Shown here in pieces: positions 46,028 through 54,239 of a stretch of DNA of 64,000 nucleotides. How positions within the stretch are numbered: the first letter of the stretch is position 1; the number at the start of each line of letters is the position of its first letter. Source of the DNA: Phocaeicola salanitronis DSM 18170 (GTDB lineage Bacteria > Bacteroidota > Bacteroidia > Bacteroidales > Bacteroidaceae). Position numbers and translations under genes: made by a program. The notes below the pieces were generated by a model that saw only the letters and a program-made list of their open reading frames with translations, had not been told where the DNA came from and did not search any database. Location of the stretch: contig NC_015164.1 of NCBI RefSeq assembly GCF_000190575.1, forward strand, positions 2,542,001 to 2,606,000, read 5' to 3'.

Positions 46028-46168
46028 CGAAAATTTCCCAAATATCTGCCTTCCGTGACGCAAGTATCTGCAACGCCCGGCGCAAGCACCTGCATGAACG
46101 GATGCATGTATATGCGCAGGCGGAAGAAGGCAGGCACCTTTTCCGGGACATGCAACTCCGGAAAAAGG

Positions 46169-46203
46169 AAAACCCCGCAAAAACGACGTTTTTACGGGGT
46201 TTT
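46169..46203 (-). terminator. Terminator of tRNA-Gln
   Basis: AAAACCCCG pairs with CGGGGTTTT and AAAAAC with GTTTTT inside; on the minus strand a TTTTCC TTTTT tail follows. Confidence 0.6.
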
Positions 46204-46226
46204 ACCTTAAATGACTGTGATTTGCG

Positions 46227-46297
46227 TTGGACTACCTGGATTCGAACCAAGACAAACAGAACCAAAACCTGTTGTGCTGCCATTACACCATAGTCCA
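46227..46297 (-). tRNA. tRNA-Gln (anticodon UUG)
   Basis: Read on the minus strand: acceptor TGGACTA/TAGTCCA with discriminator A, D-stem GTG/CAC around TAATGGCAG, anticodon stem ACAGG/TCTGT with loop TTTTGGT (anticodon TTG), and T-stem CTTGG/CCAGG with loop TTCGAAT. The CCA end is not encoded. Divergent from the tricorn-like peptidase gene and upstream of mutS. Confidence 0.93.
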
Positions 46298-46398
46298 AAC
46301 TTCGTGTGCCTCTCTCAAGAAGCGGTGCAAAGATAAGTGTTTTTTGCAATATCTTCCAAATTATTTTGCACTTTTTTTTGTTCCTGCCCAATATTCTG

Positions 46399-46406
46399 TA
46401 TCTTTG
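46399..46406 (+). promoter_or_regulatory. -7 box of the tricorn-like peptidase gene
   Basis: TATCTTTG, 23 bases before the ATG at 46429; TTTG at 46378-46381 could be the -33 element, at a slightly short spacing of 17. Confidence 0.5.
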
Positions 46407-46428
46407 TCACATAAAAAAAGAGAAGTTT

Positions 46429-49400
46429 ATGAAAAAATTAGCATTAGGACTCCTGTTAGGAGCAAGTTGCGCGTCCCTTTCGGCGGTAACTCCGCTTTGG
46501 ATGCGTGATGCCGTCATTTCTCCGGACGGAAACGAAATCGCCTTTTGCTATAAAGGCGACATCTATAAAGTGAAGGCTTCGGGAGGCGAAGCCGTGCGGC
46601 TGACCACCCAGCCCTCGTATGAATCAACCCCCGTATGGTCTCCCGACGGGAAGCAAATCGCTTTCGCCAGCGACCGGTTCGGCAATATGGACGTGTTTAT
46701 CATGCCTTCCCAGGGCGGGGAAGCCCGGAGGCTGACCTTCAACTCGGCTTCGGAAATCCCTTCCGCCTTTACTCCGGACGGGAAACAAGTGGTGTTCTCG
46801 GCATCGATTCAAGACCCTGCGGGCAGTGCCCTCTTCCCTAAAAGCGCCATGACAGAGCTGTATCAGGTGCCCGCCGAAGGAGGCCGCACCGCCCAAATCA
46901 TCGGCACGCCGGCGGAGATGGTCTGCTATGAGCCTTCGGGCAAGTTTTTCCTCTATCAAGACCAGAAAGGTGTAGAAAGCGAATGGCGCAAGCACCATAC
47001 CTCGTCCATTACCCGTGACGTATGGATGTATGACGTAGCGGCGGGGAAACACACCAACCTGACCAACCGTGCCGGAGAAGACCGTAATCCGGTATTAAGC
47101 CCCGACGGGACGCAAGTGTATTTCCTGAGCGAGCGCGACGGAGGCTCGTTCAACGTCTACCGTTTCCCGCTCGACCGGCCCCAGGACGTGCAAGCGGTCA
47201 CCTCGTTCAAAGGCAATCCGGTGCGTTTCCTCTCGGTAAGCCGGAACGGCACGCTCTGCTATACTTATGACGGAGAACTGTACACCCAATCCCTGCAAGC
47301 GGGACAAGCGAAGAAGGTACCCGTCTCGCTGACCTCAGACGAAGAAAATATTCCTGTAAGCTATACGTTTACGCGGGGCGCTTCGGAAGCTACGGTATCG
47401 CCCGACGGCAAACAGGTGGCGTTCGTGGTGCGGGGTGAAGTGTTCGTGACATCCGTCGAATACGGCACCACCAAGCAAATCACCCATACGCCCGAAGCCG
47501 AAGAAGGCGTTTCGTTCGGTGCGGACAACCGCACCTTGGTCTATGCCAGCGAGCGCGATGGAATAAGCGGACTTTACACCGCAAAAATCTCACGCGAGGA
47601 AGAAAAGAATTTCCCCAATGCCACGCTGATAGAAGAAGAAGCCCTGCTTCCCTCGAAAACCGTAGAGCGGAGCTATCCGAAGTTCTCGCCCGACGGGAAA
47701 GAAATCGCCTTCATCGAAGGGCGTACCCGCCTCATGGTGCTGAACCTGAAGAGCAAGAAGGTGCGTCAGGTGACCGACGGGTCTACGTGGTACTCGCTTT
47801 CGGGAGGCTTTGACTATCAGTGGTCGCCCGACGGGAAATGGTTTGCACTGGAATTCATCGCCCACAAGCACGAGCCTTATTCGGACATCGGACTGGTTTG
47901 CGCCGACGGGAAAAGCCCGATTATCAACCTGACCAACAGCGGTTATACGAGCGGCATGCCCCGCTGGACCATGGACGGAAACGCCCTGCTCTTCACTACC
48001 GAACGGTATGGTATGCGCAATCATGCCTCGTGGGGCTCGCTGGACGATGTGATGATGGTCTTCCTGAACCAGGACGCATACGACAAGTTCCGCCTGAGCA
48101 AAGAGGATTACGAATTGCAAAAGGAACTGGAGAAAGAGCAGGAAAAAGCGGGTGAAACCGCTTCGAAAGACAAGAAAAAGGATAAAAAAGCGGATGCAAA
48201 AACAGATAGCGTGAAATTAATCACGGTTGAACCGGACGGCATAGAAGACCGCATCGTACGCCTCACGCCCAACTCATCGCGCTTGTCCTCAGCCGCTATC
48301 TCGAAAGACGGAGAAACCCTGTACTATTTATCTGCGTTCGAAGGCGGATTCGACATGTGGAAAATGGACTTGCGCAAGCATGAGACCAAGCTTCTGCACA
48401 AAATGGACGCGCGCTGGGCAAACATGGAAACCGACCGCGATGGGAATTTCTTCGTACTGGGAGGCGGAACCATGCAGAAGATGGACGGGAAATCGGAAAA
48501 GCTGGAACCGATTACCTACCGTGCCGAAGTGAAGATGAATCCCTACGAAGAACGCGAATACATCTTCGACAACATCTACCGCGAGGAAAAGGCACGCTTC
48601 TACAACGTGAACATGCACGGCGTGGACTGGGATGCCTTGACGGAGACCTACCGCAAGTTCCTGCCTCATATCAATAACAATTATGATTTCGCCGAAATGC
48701 TGAGCGAATGGCTGGGCGAACTGAACGTATCTCATACCGGCGGACGCTTCTATCCCGAACTGGATACCGAAAGCACTGCCCAGCTGGGGCTATTGTATGA
48801 CTGGGACTATACGGGCAACGGATTGCGCATCGCCGAAATCATCGAGAAAGGACCTTTCGACCGCAAGAGCACCCGTGCCAAATCCGGTGTGATTATCGAG
48901 AAAATCAACGGCCAGGCTCTCGAAGCCGATAAAGACTATACTCCTTTATTAAATGGGCAGGCAGGCAAGAAAACCTTGGTATCGCTTTACGACCCTGAAA
49001 CAAAGGAACGCTGGGAAGAAGTGGTGAAGCCCATAAGCAGCAGGACGATGAGCGGCTTGCTCTATACGCGCTGGGTAAAACAACGTGCGGAGGACGTAAA
49101 ACGCTGGTCGAACGGACGTTTGGGCTATGTGCACATCGAATCGATGGATGATTCCAGTTTCCGTTCGGTTTACTCGGACATCTTGGGCAAGTACAACCAA
49201 TGCGAAGGCATCGTGATAGACACCCGCTTCAATGGAGGCGGACGCTTGCACGAGGACATCGAAGTATTGTTCAGCGGAAAGAAATACTTTACCCAAGTCA
49301 TTCGCGGACGCGAGACCTGCGATATGCCCAGCCGACGTTGGAACAAACCTTCCATCATGGTGCAATGTGAAGCAAACTACTCGAACGCACACGGCACCCC

Positions 49401-49671
49401 GTGGGTATACAAGCATCGCGGACTGGGCAAGCTGGTAGGTGCGCCCGTTCCCGGAACCATGACCAGCGTAAACTGGGTAACCACGCAAGACCCGACCCTC
49501 GTATTCGGCATTCCGGTGGTAGGCTATCGCCTCCCCGACGGAAGCTATCTGGAAAACACCCAGCTTGACCCCGACATCTATGTGCTGAACGCTCCCGAAA
49601 CGATTGTGAAAGGAGAAGACACACAATTGAAAGCAGCCGTAGATGAATTGCTGAAGGAAATCGGAGAATAA
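46429..49671 (+). CDS. Tricorn-like S41 family peptidase
   Basis: A 1080-residue exported peptidase. Signal peptide MKKLALGLLLGASCASLSA; residues about 25-660 contain WD40/PD40-type propeller repeats (ISPDGNEIAF, WSPDGKQIAF, FTPDGKQVVF, LSPDGTQVYF, FSPDGKEIAF); a Lys-rich linker lies near 590; then a PDZ-like domain (IIEKGPF..GVIIEKINGQ) and the S41 core with VIDTRFNGGG and the nucleophile region EANYSNAHGTPW. The order matches tricorn protease. The start at 46429 is fixed by the signal peptide and promoter; the longer frame begins inside the promoter. It probably degrades peptides in the periplasm. Confidence 0.9.
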   Translation: MKKLALGLLLGASCASLSAVTPLWMRDAVISPDGNEIAFCYKGDIYKVKASGGEAVRLTTQPSYESTPVWSPDGKQIAFASDRFGNMDVFIMPSQGGEARRLTFNSASEIPSAFTPDGKQVVFSASIQDPAGSALFPKSAMTELYQVPAEGGRTAQIIGTPAEMVCYEPSGKFFLYQDQKGVESEWRKHHTSSITRDVWMYDVAAGKHTNLTNRAGEDRNPVLSPDGTQVYFLSERDGGSFNVYRFPLDRPQDVQAVTSFKGNPVRFLSVSRNGTLCYTYDGELYTQSLQAGQAKKVPVSLTSDEENIPVSYTFTRGASEATVSPDGKQVAFVVRGEVFVTSVEYGTTKQITHTPEAEEGVSFGADNRTLVYASERDGISGLYTAKISREEEKNFPNATLIEEEALLPSKTVERSYPKFSPDGKEIAFIEGRTRLMVLNLKSKKVRQVTDGSTWYSLSGGFDYQWSPDGKWFALEFIAHKHEPYSDIGLVCADGKSPIINLTNSGYTSGMPRWTMDGNALLFTTERYGMRNHASWGSLDDVMMVFLNQDAYDKFRLSKEDYELQKELEKEQEKAGETASKDKKKDKKADAKTDSVKLITVEPDGIEDRIVRLTPNSSRLSSAAISKDGETLYYLSAFEGGFDMWKMDLRKHETKLLHKMDARWANMETDRDGNFFVLGGGTMQKMDGKSEKLEPITYRAEVKMNPYEEREYIFDNIYREEKARFYNVNMHGVDWDALTETYRKFLPHINNNYDFAEMLSEWLGELNVSHTGGRFYPELDTESTAQLGLLYDWDYTGNGLRIAEIIEKGPFDRKSTRAKSGVIIEKINGQALEADKDYTPLLNGQAGKKTLVSLYDPETKERWEEVVKPISSRTMSGLLYTRWVKQRAEDVKRWSNGRLGYVHIESMDDSSFRSVYSDILGKYNQCEGIVIDTRFNGGGRLHEDIEVLFSGKKYFTQVIRGRETCDMPSRRWNKPSIMVQCEANYSNAHGTPWVYKHRGLGKLVGAPVPGTMTSVNWVTTQDPTLVFGIPVVGYRLPDGSYLENTQLDPDIYVLNAPETIVKGEDTQLKAAVDELLKEIGE

Positions 49672-49694
49672 AAAGCATGAATAAAAATAATTGA

Positions 49695-49825
49695 TGAATA
49701 TCCGCAAACAGCCCCTGTAGGGGCGTATTGCATACGCCCGAATACGCCAACTTATCCATGTGGATGCTTTTAGGGGCGTATGCGATACGCCCCTACAGTT
49801 TATTGGGCGGAAATGCGGATATTCA
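49695..49825. repeat. Second copy of the 129-131 base inverted-repeat unit
   Basis: Ends TGAATATCCGCA / TGCGGATATTCA, inner arms GTAGGGGCGTAT / ATACGCCCCTAC, as at 30001-30129. Its right end supplies the TGA stop codon of the S41 gene that follows. Confidence 0.85.
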
Positions 49826-51211
49826 ATAAAATGAACCCCAGCATGCATCTTTCCCGCTCAACCAATCCTTCAATGAAGTTCGTACAAGAAAATCGGGCAA
49901 TAAACTCGTGTCCTGATTCCGTTCATCGGGCCGTACAAAATACGAATGGCTGATGTAAGCTTGGGTTTGGGTATAAGGAAGCTCTACGCAAAGCACATCG
50001 CCGAAACAGGTCGGCTTTTGGGAGGTAGGAGTCCCGATAATCGGGAAAAGCGCATTGTCTTTGATGAGCGTCAACAGATAATTGGCACTGCTGAAGGTAT
50101 TCTGCCCTTGAATAAACGCCACTTCTCCATGAAAACGATTGGAAGGCTTCGGCATATCACCGGTAAAATCATTCATTACTTGATGTTGTTCCGCCAACTC
50201 CCCTTTCATTGATTCATACTTGTCACGGATAAAAAGCGTAGGATAACACGTTTGCAAGAAATCAGACACACGGATGTAGGAATGAAACGGACAAATATCC
50301 CGAAGGGAGACACCCAGAAATTCAAGCAACACATCGCCCAATACACTATTTCCTCCTCCATTATAACGCATGTCTATCACCAGCCGATTCACGTTATGCA
50401 CCGCCATTGCACGTGCCATTTCATCCAGGAAATCCGCAAACAACGGAAGACTATCCTCCACGGCTTTATCTGGAGAGACCTGCATCAAACGGCATCCTTG
50501 CCAATAAGTAAACCGGTCTATCATCGCATTGAACTGAAAATAACACGTATCGCCGATTATCTGATAATGAAAAGGCTCGTTTCTCCTTGCCGTAACCGGA
50601 TGCGGAACCTGCTTCACCTGATACAAGCCTGATGCACCTTCATTTAAGGACGAAGGCAAACACACTTCACTTCCATCCGCAAACATAAAGCGGACACCCC
50701 TGTCCGTATCTATCCCCAAAGCGTTCAGAAACGCTTTATTGTTCATAAAAAAGCTTCCCGTAATACAAGCCTTTATCTGATTCTCCGAAGGAACATAAAC
50801 CTTTAATTTTTGTATCAATGAAGCAATCGGACACGCATTAATAGCTATAAGTTCCTTTCCCGTGCAATTCGGAACCGAATCCGGAAGACTTCGAAAATAA
50901 AAACTCCCCTCATAATAACGTAACGTGAAAGGATAAAGCGATGTATCGTCAAGCATCACAAATGTATGCGCATCTTGAAGCAAAGCCAGCCAACGGTTCA
51001 GTTCTACCTGAAACGCCGGACGTTCCATCCGCTCGTCCAACTTATCGCATAAAGATTCGGCATACTTCTCGAAACGTGCAAAAGCCGCTTCATCCACCAG
51101 CGGAAGCGGATGAAACGCCTTGATGAAAGCCAACAGATTCATCACTTCATGCTGATACGGATTGCCGGCTTTCTCCTTATATAATATAGGTATAGGAAAA
51201 ACGTTATCCAT
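49823..51211 (-). CDS. S41 family peptidase-like protein
   Basis: A 462-residue protein with the C-terminal-processing-peptidase fold: VIDMRYNGGG at about 285 and the nucleophile strand FIQGQNTFSSANYLLT (Ser in SSANYL, about 385), followed by a GTPTSQKPTCFGD turn. There is no clear signal peptide, unusual for the family. The ATG at 51211 overlaps the stop of the upstream small membrane gene (ATGGATAA), so the two are coupled; a TTG at 51217 would be two codons longer. Its stop codon lies in the terminal bases of an inverted-repeat unit. Substrate unknown. Confidence 0.7.
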   Translation of the reverse strand: MDNVFPIPILYKEKAGNPYQHEVMNLLAFIKAFHPLPLVDEAAFARFEKYAESLCDKLDERMERPAFQVELNRWLALLQDAHTFVMLDDTSLYPFTLRYYEGSFYFRSLPDSVPNCTGKELIAINACPIASLIQKLKVYVPSENQIKACITGSFFMNNKAFLNALGIDTDRGVRFMFADGSEVCLPSSLNEGASGLYQVKQVPHPVTARRNEPFHYQIIGDTCYFQFNAMIDRFTYWQGCRLMQVSPDKAVEDSLPLFADFLDEMARAMAVHNVNRLVIDMRYNGGGNSVLGDVLLEFLGVSLRDICPFHSYIRVSDFLQTCYPTLFIRDKYESMKGELAEQHQVMNDFTGDMPKPSNRFHGEVAFIQGQNTFSSANYLLTLIKDNALFPIIGTPTSQKPTCFGDVLCVELPYTQTQAYISHSYFVRPDERNQDTSLLPDFLVRTSLKDWLSGKDACWGSFY

Positions 51212-51482
51212 TTTCAATCAAATAAAATGCCATACCCACGATGCCTGCCACGACTCCTATCACACATCCGCACCAGAAATAGAATGCTAATTTCTTCTTA
51301 TCCATATTGCTTTTCCGACTCATCTGTTTGATCAGGCCCGCCATACTTCCGCCAAACACGCCCAAACCAATACCGATAACAAGTCCGGCTGAAGAGTCTA
51401 ACACCATTTTCAATATAAAACCAAGAACTACCCCGACACCTGTTCCGATGCCGATATAGCGGTCTGTAATGCTTTCTTTCAT
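51204..51482 (-). CDS. Small membrane protein, function unknown
   Basis: A 92-residue protein with three hydrophobic segments (about 10-27, 31-50, 66-88), the first two glycine-rich (GIGTGVGVVLGFILK, GLVIGIGLGVFGGSMAG), separated by a basic loop (KQMSRKSNMDKKK). It resembles small Bacteroidetes membrane proteins of unknown role. It begins a two-gene operon with the S41-like gene, overlapping its start by 8 bases. A -7 box TATCTTTG at 51533-51540 lies upstream. Confidence 0.65.
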   Translation of the reverse strand: MKESITDRYIGIGTGVGVVLGFILKMVLDSSAGLVIGIGLGVFGGSMAGLIKQMSRKSNMDKKKLAFYFWCGCVIGVVAGIVGMAFYLIENG

Positions 51483-51532
51483 TTTATTGCTTTCCTTCCT
51501 GTTTTATGTTTCTTTCTTCTTAATCACAATCG

Positions 51533-51540
51533 CAAAGATA
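51533..51540 (-). promoter_or_regulatory. -7 box of the membrane protein / S41 operon
   Basis: Minus strand TATCTTTG, about 50 bases before the ATG at 51482; a TTG at 51563-51565 is a possible -33 element. Confidence 0.45.
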
Positions 51541-51584
51541 ACGATTTACTTCAAACCAGCTACAATTACTATCTATTTTCCTTG

Positions 51585-52418
51585 TTACTCTTTCAAACAA
51601 TAACACTTTATCTCCTGCTGGCGAGTATCCAATACGACTTGCGAGAAGCGTTTGAAAAACGAAAGCCCCATTGTTCTTCGAGATGCCAATGTTGCCAACG
51701 TCACGTTTTTAAACTGCATTTTATTTACTTTCCCTTGCGCCACTTCATAAACCGTTATCACACTTCCTGCATCCGTAAAGCCATAACAAGTATCTTTTTT
51801 CAAAAAGCAAGCGTCAGACATTTGTTCTATATCTTGCTTTGACAAAAAGAAATCACTCCGGTCATACCCCGTATCTATCAAGACATGAGAGCATTTGACG
51901 CCATTCAGTTCCATTTCCTCCACATAATACAAGCCTCGTTCCTTCTTATAGCGCAAGACCATATCCGGAGTTCCGGAAACAAACGGATGAACATTAGAGA
52001 TTGTACCTTCTTCAAAATCAAGCAACCAATTACAACGGTCTATCATGTCTGTACCTATAACCCCATGGATATGTTGCCATTGAAAACGCCGCGGCAATAA
52101 GACGACTGTCCACAAATTCCCTTCGATATTCCCCAAACACGTATAAAACGAAAAATATTTCTTCACCGAAAAACCATTGCCGGCTATATCTTTCGCGTAC
52201 GCCTGCATAAAAGGATGAAAAGATTCCGGCACGGTATCAGCATAAAGCAAGGTAATATTCGCTCCCGTATCAAAAAGAAAATTCATCCCGTTCCCGGAGA
52301 ATGTTACATAACCGTCCTTGTCAAACGCAGAGACAAAAGGATTTATCTTCGGCTTCATTCCGATAAGGAACAACCCGACCGTTGCTATGGATACGATTAT
52401 GAAAAGAAGTTTTTTCAT
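51585..52418 (-). CDS. Retropepsin-like aspartic protease with two DTG motifs
   Basis: A 277-residue protein with an N-terminal hydrophobic segment (MKKLLFIIVSIATVGLFLIG), probably a membrane anchor or signal. Two catalytic-type motifs occur in one chain: FDTGAN at Asp50 and IDTGYD at Asp181. Each is followed by the expected hydrophobic strand, with IGTDMID and LGLSFFK-like turns. This is the pattern of Bacteroidetes aspartyl-protease proteins with tandem clan AA domains. The second motif lacks the usual Ala/Ser after Gly, so only the first may be fully competent. A -7 box lies at 52480-52487. The partial gene at 1-644 has the same kind of motif. Confidence 0.75.
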   Translation of the reverse strand: MKKLLFIIVSIATVGLFLIGMKPKINPFVSAFDKDGYVTFSGNGMNFLFDTGANITLLYADTVPESFHPFMQAYAKDIAGNGFSVKKYFSFYTCLGNIEGNLWTVVLLPRRFQWQHIHGVIGTDMIDRCNWLLDFEEGTISNVHPFVSGTPDMVLRYKKERGLYYVEEMELNGVKCSHVLIDTGYDRSDFFLSKQDIEQMSDACFLKKDTCYGFTDAGSVITVYEVAQGKVNKMQFKNVTLATLASRRTMGLSFFKRFSQVVLDTRQQEIKCYCLKE

Positions 52419-52479
52419 CTGGACGAACTTATTCTATTCATTGATAAAGGCTCTGCGTCAGTTCATGTTTTTACCAATG

Positions 52480-52487
52480 CAAAGGTA
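52480..52487 (-). promoter_or_regulatory. -7 box of the retropepsin-like gene
   Basis: Minus strand TACCTTTG, about 60 bases before the ATG at 52418. Confidence 0.45.
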
Positions 52488-52594
52488 ATGATTTCTATTT
52501 ATTTTTTATTATTCTCCAAATAACGCCCTGTTTCTCAAAACTTTTCTGTATCTTTCGGTGTTGATTATATATAAACCCTTTAAAAGCAAAAAAC

Positions 52595-53170
52595 ATGAAA
52601 CATTCAATGCCCCAGCTTCCTTACACCATGGAAGCACTGGCTCCTTACATGAGCCAGGAAACACTGGAATACCACTACGGAAAACACCTGCAAACCTACG
52701 TGGATAACCTGAACAAACTGATAGCCGGCACGCCCTTCGAAAACATGACACTGGAAGACATCATCCGCAAAGCCGATGGAGGCATCTTCAACAACGCCGC
52801 ACAGACATGGAACCATACGTTCTTCTTCGAGACGCTTACCCCCCGGCAAACCGCCATGCCCGACAAACTGGTACAGAAACTGACGGAAGACTTCGGCTCG
52901 CCCGAGGCGTTCAAACAAGAATTTACACAGAAAGCGACAACGCTGTTCGGCTCAGGATGGGTATGGCTGACAGAGGACACACAAGGCAAACTCTCCATTC
53001 AGACAGAGCCCAATGCCGGCAATCCGCTGACCAAAGGCATGAAGCCGATTCTCGTCCTCGATGTATGGGAACATGCTTATTACATTGATTACCGCAACCG
53101 GCGGGCAGCCTTCATCGAAGCATTCTGGAACTTAACAGACTGGGAAAAAGTTGCCTTACGCATCACCTAA
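52595..53170 (+). CDS. sodB: Iron/manganese superoxide dismutase
   Basis: A 191-residue SodA/SodB-family enzyme that dismutates superoxide in the cytoplasm. The four metal ligands are visible: His27 (HYGKH), His74 (WNHTFFF), Asp156 and His160 (DVWEHAYYIDY). The sequence resembles the B. fragilis cambialistic enzyme, though it has TWNHTFFF in place of VLNHTLYF. It is a single-gene unit; a TATCTTTC sequence at 52549-52556 is a weak -7 box. The start at 52595 (MKHSMPQLPYTM) matches the family. Confidence 0.93.
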   Translation: MKHSMPQLPYTMEALAPYMSQETLEYHYGKHLQTYVDNLNKLIAGTPFENMTLEDIIRKADGGIFNNAAQTWNHTFFFETLTPRQTAMPDKLVQKLTEDFGSPEAFKQEFTQKATTLFGSGWVWLTEDTQGKLSIQTEPNAGNPLTKGMKPILVLDVWEHAYYIDYRNRRAAFIEAFWNLTDWEKVALRIT

Positions 53171-53193
53171 GTGAAATTGGTTAATAAAATAAA

Positions 53194-53268
53194 AATTCAC
53201 CACCGAGGCACAGAGGCACACAGAGTTTTAAATTTTTCCCTCTGTGATACCCTGTGTCCTCTGTAATT
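53194..53268. repeat. Inverted repeat of CACAGAGG type, end-point of the RHS remnant
   Basis: AATTCACCACCGAGGCAC.. (from 53194) pairs imperfectly with ..CCTGTGTCCTCTGTAATT ending at 53268. It lies between sodB and the truncated RHS core, and the RHS homology stops at its edge. Confidence 0.6.
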
Positions 53269-53271
53269 CAA

Positions 53272-53912
53272 AAATCCAACCGTATCAAACTCCTTACCAT
53301 TATACTTGTATGGCTGCACATTGTTCGTTGCCGCGAACACCCCGCCGAAAGGATAGTAATGGTTCGTTTCCTCAACCGTCCCCGTTGAGCTGATGACCAC
53401 ACGGTTGTTGCCTTGATGGTCCTTCAGGTAGTAATAGTACTTGCTGTCAGCCAAGGTGACATAACCCTCTTCCGTCAACAACAGCTTCTGCGTGCCGTTT
53501 TCATAGACCACATTGCCGCAATAGTCCGTCGTGGTGGTCGTACTTCCTGTCTTATGCACCGTGCGCAGCTTTGTGCCGTCAGCAGCATACGTGTAGGTTA
53601 TCGTATTCCCGTTCCCGAACGTGACCTTGCTTGGCAAATTTAAACAATTATATTGAATACCTGTAATGTTCTTGTTCAAATCTTTCGTCAAGTTGCCGTT
53701 TTTGTCATACGCATACTCATTTGCCTGCTTTACAGCATCTTTGAACTCGAAGCCGTTGTTGTAAGCCGTGGCGGTTGTGGCATCATCCATCCGTGTTACC
53801 TGATTGCCGCTTAACGTATAAGTCAAATTATCTATCAAGCCATAACCGCTTGAAGAGGTTTGACCGTAACGCTGTAAGCCCTTGATATTCCCGTTCAGGT
53901 CATAAAAAGGAG
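53272..53912 (-). pseudogene. RHS core remnant, truncated at both ends (copy C)
   Basis: About 640 bases almost identical to the matching part of the RHS genes at 54240-56618 and 57358-60480. Homology starts at YDLNGNIKGLQRYG (about 53912) and ends at KYNGKEFD (about 53282), just before the NKNGLNWYDYGARHYD segment that precedes the variable tip. There is no signal peptide, N-terminal domain, toxin tip or immunity partner. Its 3' side has been replaced by a CACAGAGG-type repeat and its 5' side abuts the terminator of the small membrane gene. It looks like the oldest member of the array. Confidence 0.85.
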
Positions 53913-53945
53913 AAGATGATTACAAAAAGTTGTCATCCTCTCCTT
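53904..53945 (-). terminator. Terminator after the small membrane gene
   Basis: On the minus strand AAGGAGAgGATGA pairs with TCATCtTCTCCTT and runs into TTTTTATG; it lies 36 bases after the stop at 53981. Confidence 0.65.
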
Positions 53946-53980
53946 CTTTTAAAAATCAATCCAATTCTTTATCAACATAT

Positions 53981-54238
53981 TTATGAATCAATCTTTTTTT
54001 TCACCACATGAAATCCTATTATGACCGAAATAGTTACAATAACATAAATCAAAAATTCTTTTAATGTCAATATATATTGTAACATATAGAATCTAGCTAA
54101 TTCATAAGGTACAACACCTTCTCCTCGCCATTCATCTATTTCATATTTTAAACTGACATACATATTTATAATGCTGTACCCTAATAAAAGGGATAAGACT
54201 ATAGATATAATTAAAAAGATGATTCTTACAATTTTCAT
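53981..54238 (-). CDS. Small two-helix membrane protein, candidate immunity protein
   Basis: An 85-residue protein with two hydrophobic segments (about 5-30 and 60-78) separated by a polar loop with YEIDEWRGEGVVPYELARFY. It starts one base after the stop codon of the truncated RHS gene (copy B), is very AT-rich compared with the RHS core, and is followed by a terminator. Position, size and base composition are those of an immunity protein encoded behind a toxin tip. No family is recognised. If so, it would act in the inner membrane, implying an envelope-directed toxin. Confidence 0.6.
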   Translation of the reverse strand: MKIVRIIFLIISIVLSLLLGYSIINMYVSLKYEIDEWRGEGVVPYELARFYMLQYILTLKEFLIYVIVTISVIIGFHVVKKKIDS

Positions 54239-54239
54239 A

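Noticed and set aside
45980..46180. N-terminal extension of MutS up to 46180
   Set aside because: It would read through the -7 box at 46020-46027 and adds a Cys/Arg/His-rich stretch not found in MutS; GTG at 45979 has a good ribosome-binding site.
46169..46203. Terminator assigned to mutS
   Set aside because: It lies upstream of mutS and downstream of tRNA-Gln on the same strand, so it belongs to the tRNA gene.
44945..46210. A 421-codon frame antisense to mutS
   Set aside because: It lies entirely over MutS domains and has no recognisable domain or ribosome-binding site.
53197..53838. A 213-codon RHS frame as a functional small protein
   Set aside because: It is the middle of an RHS core cut at both ends, with its last residues encoded by an unrelated repeat; recorded as a pseudogene.
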